NCBI RefSeq assembly: GCF_012726265.1
Contig: NZ_JAASAG010000016.1
Span: forward strand, 1-64,000
Direction: 5' to 3'
From: Streptomyces sp. HNM0575
Lineage (GTDB): Bacteria > Actinomycetota > Actinomycetes > Streptomycetales > Streptomycetaceae
DNA: 64,000 bases
The notes under the pieces are model-generated. The model was not told the origin of the DNA. It saw only the letters and a list, made by a program, of their open reading frames with translations, and did no database searches. Positions 58,323 through 64,000 of the stretch are shown piece by piece (positions within the stretch are counted from its first letter, which is position 1; each line of letters begins with the position of its first letter). The translations under genes and the position numbers were made by a program.

Positions 58323-61300
58323 CTAGCGCTGCGGCGGCACCTGCCCCGGAGGCTGCTGCGGCCACCCGCCGCCACCGCCTTGCTGCGGATACGGCTGCTG
58401 CCCCGGCTGTGGCTGTTGCTGCTGCGGGAACGGGTGCTGACCGTACGGCTGCTGCTGCGGGGGCTGGCCCTGCTGCTGGCCGGGCAGCGGGGGCGCCATC
58501 TGTGCGGGCGGGTTGTTGCCGTTCCCCGACCACAGTCCGTGCTCCTGCTGCTGACGTGCGAAGTCCTCGGCGATGAGGGCCGAGAGGTTGAAGTACGCCT
58601 CGCGCGTCTTGGGACGCATCATGTCCAGGTCCAACTCGGCGCCCGCGGAGAGGTGTTCGTCGAAAGGAATGGTGATCACGCCGCGGCAGCGCGTCTGGAA
58701 GTGCGCGACGATGTCCTCGACCTTGATCATCTTTCCGGTCTCGCGGACACCGGAGATGACGGTGATGCTCCGCTGCACCAGGTCCCCGTACCCGTGGGCC
58801 GAGAGCCAGTCGAGCGTCGTGCTCGCGCTGCTGGCGCCGTCCACGGACGGGGTGGAGATGATCACCAACTGGTCGGCGAGGTCGAGCACTCCGCGCATCG
58901 CCGAGTACAGCAGCCCGGTGCCCGAGTCGGTGAGGATGATCGGGTACTGCTTGCCGAGGATGTCGATCACCCGGCGGTAGTCGTCGTCGTTGAAGGTGGT
59001 GGAGACGGCCGGGTCCACGTCGTTCGCCAGGATCTCCAGCCCGGACGCCGCCTGCGAGGTGAAGCGGCGGATGTCCATGTAGCTGTTGAGATACGGGATC
59101 GCCGTCACCAGGTCGCGGATCGTCGCACCCGTCTCACGCCTGACGCGGCGCCCGAGGGTGCCCGCGTCGGGGTTCGCGTCGATGGCGATGACCTTGTCCT
59201 GCCGCTCCTGCGCGAGCGTCGAACCGAGCGCCGTCGTGGTCGTCGTCTTGCCTACGCCGCCCTTGAGGCTGATGACGGCGATGCGGTAGCAGGAGAGCAC
59301 GGGCGTACGGATCAGGCTCAGCTTCCGCTCGCGCTCCGCCTCCTCCTTCTTGCCGCCGAAGCGGAACTTGCCGCCCAGCGCCGGGTTCTGGGAACGCGGC
59401 TTCTTGCGGTTATTGACCAGACGGTCCGACGAGAGCTCCACCGCTGCCGTGTAGCCGAGGGGGTTGCCGCCCTGGCCCTGGCGCCGCGCGTCCTCGGCGG
59501 GCGACTGTCCGGACGCCACGGCACCGGGATCGGCACCGGGCGGCGGGGGACCCTGGGGGCCGGGGCCCGCCGGTCCGGCAGGTCCTGCCGGGCCCGGCTG
59601 CTGCTGAGGCTGCTGGTAGGGCTGCCCGGGCTGGGGCGGCTGACCCGGCTGGGGCTGCTGAGCCTGCGGGCCGGGCTGGCCTTGCTGGGGGTAGCCGTAA
59701 CCCTGTGCGCCCGGCTGACTTTGCTGCGGATAGCCGTAACCCTGTGGAGGCTGGGCCTGCTGCTGGGGTGGCTGTGCCTGTGGGGGTTGGGGCTGGGCCT
59801 GCTGGCCTGGCTGTGGGTAGCCGTAGCCCTGCGGTGGCTGGGCCTGCTGGGGATACCCGTAACCGGGTTGTGCGGCTTGGGGGTTGGGAGGCGTCTGCTG
59901 CTGTGGCGGTTGTGCCTGCGGGGGTTGGGGCTGTGCCTGCTGTCCCGGCTGCGGGTAGCCGTAGCCCTGTGGTGGCTGGGCCTGCTGGGGATACCCGTAA
60001 CCGGGTTGTGCGGCTTGGGGGTTGGGAGGCGTCTGCTGCTGTGGTGGCTGAGCCTGCGGCGGCTGTGGCTGTGCCTGCTGCGGATAGCCGTAGCCGGGCT
60101 GTGCGGGCTGTTGTGCTTGTGCGGGCTGCTGCTGCCAGCCCTGCTGGGGGTAGCCGTAACCCTGCGGAGGCTGGGCCTGCTGTGGCGGTTGTGCCTGCGG
60201 CGGTTGAGGCTGGGCCTGCTGTGGGTAGCCATAACCGCCCTGCTGCGGCGGCTGCGTGGGCGTACCGGCCGCAGGCGTACCGGCCGCAGGCGTACCAGGA
60301 GCAGGGGTCTCCGCGGACGGGGCCGCGGCGGCGGGCGGCGGATTGGCCGCTACGGGCGCGCCGTCCGTTTCGGATGTCGCGGGCTGGAAGTCCGGGGGCA
60401 GCGGCGGCAGTTCGTCGGACTGAGCGGGCTGTGCCACATCGCCGCCGTCGGCCGACGGTGCCCAGGGCGCGTTCTCCTGGGGGAGTGGCGCCGGTCCGGC
60501 GACTGGGCCCTCCTCCGGCGGCGGTGCTATGCCGGAGTGGCCGTCTCCGCTGTCGTCGGCGGAGACGGACTCCTCCGCCTCCTCCTCGGCAGCGGCGTCC
60601 GCCGTCCCGGGGCCGTCCTCATCCGCCGGCTCCTCGCCGGACGTACGGGACTCCTCGGCGCTCCCGATGTCCCCGGTCGCGACGCTGCCCGTGCTGTAGG
60701 TGCCGTCCGCGATGCCCGTGCTGCCGGTGTCCTGACCGTCGGGCCGGGGCGTCTCGCCCGTCATGGACGGATCGTCCTCGGCGGAAGTCCCTTCATCGGC
60801 ACGGGAGTCGTCGTCCGCAGCCGCGGCGGGGGACACGTCGCCGGAGTCGGCGCCCACCGTGCCCTCAGCGCGGTCACCGTCGTCTGCCGGCGACCGCCAG
60901 TCCTCGGCCGACTGCGGGACGGACGGGAAGGAAGGGAAAGAGGGGAACGACGGAGGAGAGTGCGCAGAGGTCTCCGAGGTTCTTTCCGGGGGCGCCTCCG
61001 CAGTCGCTTCCGTCGCCTCCGGTTCGGCCCCCGCCGGCTGCTGCCACTCCTGCCGTCCGCCCTGCTCCTGCTGATCCGGCTGCGGCCTCGAGTCGTCCGG
61101 CGTGAGGGGCGCGAACATCCGGGTGGCGTCCGGGGCATGCGTGCCGAACGAGCCGCTCGGTGGCCCGGACGGGCTGAACGGCTGGTTCCGGGGGTCGTGT
61201 TCGACAGGCTCCGGCGTCGGGGGGGCCTGCGGAGGGGGAGGCGGCGAAGGCGCCGAATACGGGGGCTCGGGAGCGAAGGGACCGTTACCGGGACCCGGCC

Positions 61301-61592
61301 CGTGACCGGCTGGACCCGCCGGCTCCCCGGGCTGCGCACCCGGAAGCGGCTGCGGCGGGCTCGTACCCGCGAACGGGGCAGGCGTCGTCGGACCGCTCGG
61401 ATTCTCCCCGACGCCGGGGGTGTTGGGGGCGGCGGCACTGTCCGCGTCCTGCGTGTACCAGGCAGGGGGCGTGTAGTCGATGGTGAACTGCCCCGTCGAC
61501 TCAGTGTCGTTCTCGGGCGCTGAGTCAGCGTCGAACCGATCGGTATCGGGCCCCGTCCTGCCCCAGCGGATCTCGTCCCGATCGCTGCTCAC
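58323..61592 (-). CDS. EspI-like ParA/MinD ATPase of a type VII secretion locus
   Basis: A 1089-residue protein. Residues 1-430 are acidic and Pro/Ser/Gly-rich; 430-700 are Pro/Gln/Tyr-rich with PQGYGYPQQ repeats, including a nearly exact 46-residue tandem duplication. The ATPase domain (about 765-1030) has the deviant Walker A KGGVGKTT at 777-784, preceded by AVISLKGG, and DKVIAIDANPDAGTLGRR. A Pro/Gln-rich tail closes it. This Pro-rich plus ParA-like layout is that of mycobacterial EspI in ESX clusters, and the eccE gene lies upstream, so a role in type VII secretion is inferred. GTG at 61592 has AGGAGG 4 bases before it. Confidence 0.82.
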   Translation of the reverse strand: MSSDRDEIRWGRTGPDTDRFDADSAPENDTESTGQFTIDYTPPAWYTQDADSAAAPNTPGVGENPSGPTTPAPFAGTSPPQPLPGAQPGEPAGPAGHGPGPGNGPFAPEPPYSAPSPPPPPQAPPTPEPVEHDPRNQPFSPSGPPSGSFGTHAPDATRMFAPLTPDDSRPQPDQQEQGGRQEWQQPAGAEPEATEATAEAPPERTSETSAHSPPSFPSFPSFPSVPQSAEDWRSPADDGDRAEGTVGADSGDVSPAAAADDDSRADEGTSAEDDPSMTGETPRPDGQDTGSTGIADGTYSTGSVATGDIGSAEESRTSGEEPADEDGPGTADAAAEEEAEESVSADDSGDGHSGIAPPPEEGPVAGPAPLPQENAPWAPSADGGDVAQPAQSDELPPLPPDFQPATSETDGAPVAANPPPAAAAPSAETPAPGTPAAGTPAAGTPTQPPQQGGYGYPQQAQPQPPQAQPPQQAQPPQGYGYPQQGWQQQPAQAQQPAQPGYGYPQQAQPQPPQAQPPQQQTPPNPQAAQPGYGYPQQAQPPQGYGYPQPGQQAQPQPPQAQPPQQQTPPNPQAAQPGYGYPQQAQPPQGYGYPQPGQQAQPQPPQAQPPQQQAQPPQGYGYPQQSQPGAQGYGYPQQGQPGPQAQQPQPGQPPQPGQPYQQPQQQPGPAGPAGPAGPGPQGPPPPGADPGAVASGQSPAEDARRQGQGGNPLGYTAAVELSSDRLVNNRKKPRSQNPALGGKFRFGGKKEEAERERKLSLIRTPVLSCYRIAVISLKGGVGKTTTTTALGSTLAQERQDKVIAIDANPDAGTLGRRVRRETGATIRDLVTAIPYLNSYMDIRRFTSQAASGLEILANDVDPAVSTTFNDDDYRRVIDILGKQYPIILTDSGTGLLYSAMRGVLDLADQLVIISTPSVDGASSASTTLDWLSAHGYGDLVQRSITVISGVRETGKMIKVEDIVAHFQTRCRGVITIPFDEHLSAGAELDLDMMRPKTREAYFNLSALIAEDFARQQQEHGLWSGNGNNPPAQMAPPLPGQQQGQPPQQQPYGQHPFPQQQQPQPGQQPYPQQGGGGGWPQQPPGQVPPQR
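59821..60096 (-). repeat. 138-bp tandem duplication inside the EspI-like gene
   Basis: Two adjacent units of 138 bp (59821-59958 and 59959-60096, boundaries approximate) are nearly identical and encode the same 46 residues of Pro/Gln/Tyr-rich sequence. The high DNA identity, beyond what the amino acids require, points to a recent duplication. Confidence 0.8.
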
Positions 61593-61990
61593 AATGCCTC
61601 CTGCTGTGTGGTCGCACACCCCGTTTGTTGCGCAGTGGCCCAGCCTAATCACGATGGCTCCGGGCACGGCACTGTGGCCCCGTCGTGCTCAGTGCCCGGG
61701 GGCCACTTCTGTTCGACTCTGCTCCGACTCAACCAGCCGAAGGTCTCGGTCCAGTCTCGGAGCACGCCGTCCGGCGGTCAACTTTCCGCCGATTCACGCC
61801 TGCTGTCCGTCCTGTACCCCGGCGGTGCGGGCAGGCATGTGCGGAGGCAGGGGCGTTACGGGTGACGAGTGTCAGGCGAGGAGGGCGCTGACGGGTGACG
61901 GCACCGGGAGCAGGGGCCCGGTGCCCGCGGAACCGGCCGCGCCGAACCGGCCGTGCGCCGAACGGAGTTCGGTCCGGACCGGAACGAAGT
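61593..61990. other. 398-bp spacer upstream of the EspI-like gene
   Basis: No gene. On the minus strand TAGGCT (61647-61642) is a possible -10 for the EspI-like gene. At the other end a perfect palindrome GGTCCGGACC (61971-61980) with partly complementary flanks follows the stop of the upstream gene and may be its terminator. Confidence 0.4.
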
Positions 61991-62875
61991 TCAGTCCAGA
62001 CGCCGGGCGTTGCCGAGCAGTCCCGCCTCGACGTCCGTCGGCTGCGTCAGCGAGTAGTACCTGTCCTTGCGAGTGCACCAAAGAGTGACGCCGTCGCCCA
62101 GCGTCGGAAGCGCGTCGGTCTCCTCGCGCGGCAGCCGCATCGTCCGTGCCAGATGTGACGACTCCTCCGGGGACACCCGCTGGATGCCCACGAGCGACGA
62201 CGTCTGCAACAGCCGTGGCGCGGCCGGGCTCAAGTAGGGAAGCAGCGTCACCACGGACTGCCACGGCGCCGAAGTCACGCGCCCGCGCGGCGGTTTCATG
62301 CCGCAATCGCGGATGATGACGACGGGGCTGCTCACGGACGGGCCGAGCGACGGCACATGGCCGACGTCGTACAGCGTCATGCACTGCTGCTCCGCGCCCG
62401 CGGCCCGCACCAGCGACGTCCACACATGTGCACGGCCCGTCTCCACGGCGACGCGCGCGCCCGTGCCCGCGGCCCGCAGCGCCAGCACCTGCGCCGTCCA
62501 CAGACCGCCGATGAGCAGCACGTCGTACGCCGTCCGCCGGCTGAGGCCCAGCACCGCGGGCTGCCGCTGCGCGTCCGTGCCGATGACCACGCCGTCGTCG
62601 CCGAGGGGCACCCCTATGGCGCCCAGCTGCTCCACCGCGACGCGGTGCCGCAGATGACGGGGCCCGCGCAGGCCGAATCCGGGACGGCGCGGCCGGGCCG
62701 CCTGCTCCTGTTCGTCGGACTGGCCGAAGACCGGGATGACTCCCGTGTCGGTGGCCGTCGCCACGTGCCGCGGCTGTGCCGGTTCGCCGTCCTGCCCCAG
62801 GCCGCCCTGCGGCTGCTGGCGCCCCAGGCCCGCACCGGGCATGCCGGTCTGCCTGGGCATCATCGGAGTGGACAT
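61991..62875 (-). CDS. Conserved protein of the type VII secretion locus, function unknown
   Basis: A 294-residue protein. Residues 1-70 are Gly/Gln/Pro-rich. From 70 on there is a compact domain (AVEQLGAIGVPLGDDGVVIGTD, YDVLLIGGLWTAQVLALRAAGTG, VSSPVVIIRDCGMKPPRGR). I recognise it only as the kind of unknown found beside eccE in Streptomyces ESX-type clusters. Its ATG shares one base with the eccE stop (TGATG), so the two are coupled. No catalytic motif seen. Confidence 0.75.
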   Translation of the reverse strand: MSTPMMPRQTGMPGAGLGRQQPQGGLGQDGEPAQPRHVATATDTGVIPVFGQSDEQEQAARPRRPGFGLRGPRHLRHRVAVEQLGAIGVPLGDDGVVIGTDAQRQPAVLGLSRRTAYDVLLIGGLWTAQVLALRAAGTGARVAVETGRAHVWTSLVRAAGAEQQCMTLYDVGHVPSLGPSVSSPVVIIRDCGMKPPRGRVTSAPWQSVVTLLPYLSPAAPRLLQTSSLVGIQRVSPEESSHLARTMRLPREETDALPTLGDGVTLWCTRKDRYYSLTQPTDVEAGLLGNARRLD

Positions 62876-64000
62876 CAGGCGGTGCCTCCGAGGGGCAGAG
62901 TGGCGAGCACGCCGGGCACTTGCTCCCGGTCCAGCGGGACGAGTCCGGTCTTCGCCCGGCTCGCCGTGCGCTGGAGTTCACGCCGCGCGGTGGACAGGTC
63001 GTTCTCGCTGTGGGTGACGATGCGCACGTGCCCCGAGATGGCGGCCGAACGCCCGTCGCCCCGGCCGAGCGTCAGGCTGAAGACGGAGGTGAACACGCGC
63101 AGCGAAGTGAGGATCGACGCGAGGTGCGCCGAACTCACCGCGCTCGGGCCGACCTGCGGCCAGCGGCTGATCCAGTACGTCGTGTGCCACCGGTCGTCGC
63201 AGCGCCAGCCGCGCACCGACTCCTCCGTACGGCGCTGCGCCGGGCGGCCGTCGGGCGAAGCGGCGTTGCCCGCACGCGGGTTGAGGCACGAGGAGGTGGC
63301 GAGGGCCTGGACGACCTCACTCTCGTTGAGCACCGACGCACTGAACCCCGCGCCTTCGAGCCGGCTCGCGAGCTGATCCGCCGCGCGCACCAACGAGCGC
63401 TGCGCGCCGCCGAGTCCGCCTCCGCGCGCCTCGATCGCCTCGGGCGTCAGCTCGGGCGTGAGCTTCAGCGCCACCCAGGTCATACGGAGCGACGGGATTC
63501 CCGAAGCCTCCTGGAGCGTCCCGTACGACCGGGCCACCACGGACTGTTCGGGCAGGTGCGGCGCCGGAGCGGGCTGTGTGTGCTGCACGATCTGCACGGA
63601 CTCCAGACGGATGTCGTCGGTCGTCAGCGCGTCGTGGAGCACATCGAGCGGTACGGGGCGCTCGACGCGGCCGGTGCGCCCCGGGCGCAGCGGAGCGTCC
63701 TTGCCCTCCACCGCGATAAGAGCGGTCAGGAACGTGCCGTCGCCGACCATGCCGACCGCACGGTCCTCACGCGTCACATAGGTGGACGTCTGCACCGCGG
63801 GATCGCACTCGACGACCGGCACGAGGCTGGGATCCGTGCCCGCGGGGACCGGGTACTTGGCGCCGCGCTTGCGCCGCCGCAGCGAGCGCTTCAGCTCGTA
63901 CCACTCCGACAACGGGTGCTGCCTGCGGCGCACCAGGGCGAACACCGTCAGCAGCCCGGCCGCCACGGCGGCGGGCAGCAGCAGCCACTTCTGCACGATC
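62875..64000 (-). CDS. eccE: Type VII secretion protein EccE (5' end outside the window)
   Basis: At least 373 residues of an EccE-like protein; the frame runs off the window edge, so the N-terminus is missing. One membrane helix is visible at the start (LLLPAAVAAGLLTVFALV); full EccE proteins have two, so some 20-50 residues may be missing. Then a basic stretch (RRRKRG) and a cytosolic/periplasmic domain with VDYTREDR-like and TWVALKLTPELTPEAIEARGG segments; RWHTTYWISRWPQ is a strong actinobacterial EccE feature. EccE is a core membrane component of ESX machines. Confidence 0.82.
   Translation of the reverse strand, partial: IVQKWLLLPAAVAAGLLTVFALVRRRQHPLSEWYELKRSLRRRKRGAKYPVPAGTDPSLVPVVECDPAVQTSTYVTREDRAVGMVGDGTFLTALIAVEGKDAPLRPGRTGRVERPVPLDVLHDALTTDDIRLESVQIVQHTQPAPAPHLPEQSVVARSYGTLQEASGIPSLRMTWVALKLTPELTPEAIEARGGGLGGAQRSLVRAADQLASRLEGAGFSASVLNESEVVQALATSSCLNPRAGNAASPDGRPAQRRTEESVRGWRCDDRWHTTYWISRWPQVGPSAVSSAHLASILTSLRVFTSVFSLTLGRGDGRSAAISGHVRIVTHSENDLSTARRELQRTASRAKTGLVPLDREQVPGVLATLPLGGTA

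Noticed and set aside
58380..61523. Plus-strand open frames across the EspI-like gene, apparently Leu/Trp-rich membrane proteins
   Set aside because: Antisense of Pro/Gln codons reads as Leu/Trp/Gly and imitates membrane segments. The ParA motif and AGGAGG support the minus strand.
1..64000. tRNA genes, insertion sequences, prophage or integrative elements
   Set aside because: No tRNA cloverleaf with a GTTCGAATC-type arm, no transposase, integrase or att-like direct repeats were recognised. Small non-coding RNAs cannot be excluded by eye.

Overview
This 64 kb window is chromosomal DNA from a high-GC actinomycete, almost certainly a Streptomyces or close relative. The base composition is strongly GC-rich, GTG and TTG starts are frequent, Pro/Ala/Gly-rich linkers are common, and the gene order recalls the S. 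coelicolor region around SCO5653-SCO5719 (comparison from memory, not computed). I call 47 protein genes. I see no rRNA, tRNA, IS element, prophage or CRISPR array.

Layout. (1) 252-25883 is dominated by polyamine and GABA utilisation: two PucR-type regulators, an Lrp/AsnC regulator overlapping an aminotransferase gene, three aldehyde dehydrogenases, a PotDABC spermidine/putrescine importer with an FAD amine oxidase as its last gene, and a GABA transaminase. Embedded in it are a zinc-ribbon protein, a probable 6-aminodeoxyfutalosine deaminase (menaquinone route), a DUF4190 membrane protein, a secreted C39-like protein, a PAP2 phosphatase and an orphan VirD4/TraG-like ATPase. (2) 25967-29864 holds a phosphotriesterase-type amidohydrolase, a metallophosphoesterase and an acyl-CoA dehydrogenase. 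(3) 30144-37762 carries MEP isoprenoid genes dxr and ispG flanking the site-2 protease rseP, then two GNAT acetyltransferases and proS. (4) 37804-40165 on the minus strand has an APH-like kinase that lacks key residues, a ferritin-like protein and a lipoprotein. (5) 40460-47403 is the rimP-nusA-ylxR-infB-ylxP-rbfA-truB cluster. (6) 47715-52448 is a four-carbon acid-sugar catabolic operon (DUF1537 kinase, PdxA2, MFS transporter, DeoR regulator) next to an unusual two-armed heptamer repeat. (7) 52736-57088 encodes a 1450-residue trypsin-like protease fused to a STAND-type NTPase, followed by ribF. (8) 58323-64000 on the minus strand is the edge of a type VII (ESX-like) secretion locus: an EspI-like ParA/MinD ATPase, a conserved unknown, and eccE truncated by the window end.

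How it works together. The polyamine genes form a plausible full route: import by PotDABC, oxidation or transamination to an aminoaldehyde, dehydrogenation to GABA, then GabT to succinic semialdehyde. Control is probably by the Lrp and PucR proteins. The translation cluster and the MEP genes are housekeeping. The acid-sugar operon looks accessory. The strongest candidates for new biology are the protease-STAND protein, the heptamer array beside truB, the degenerate APH-like kinase and the orphan VirD4-like ATPase.
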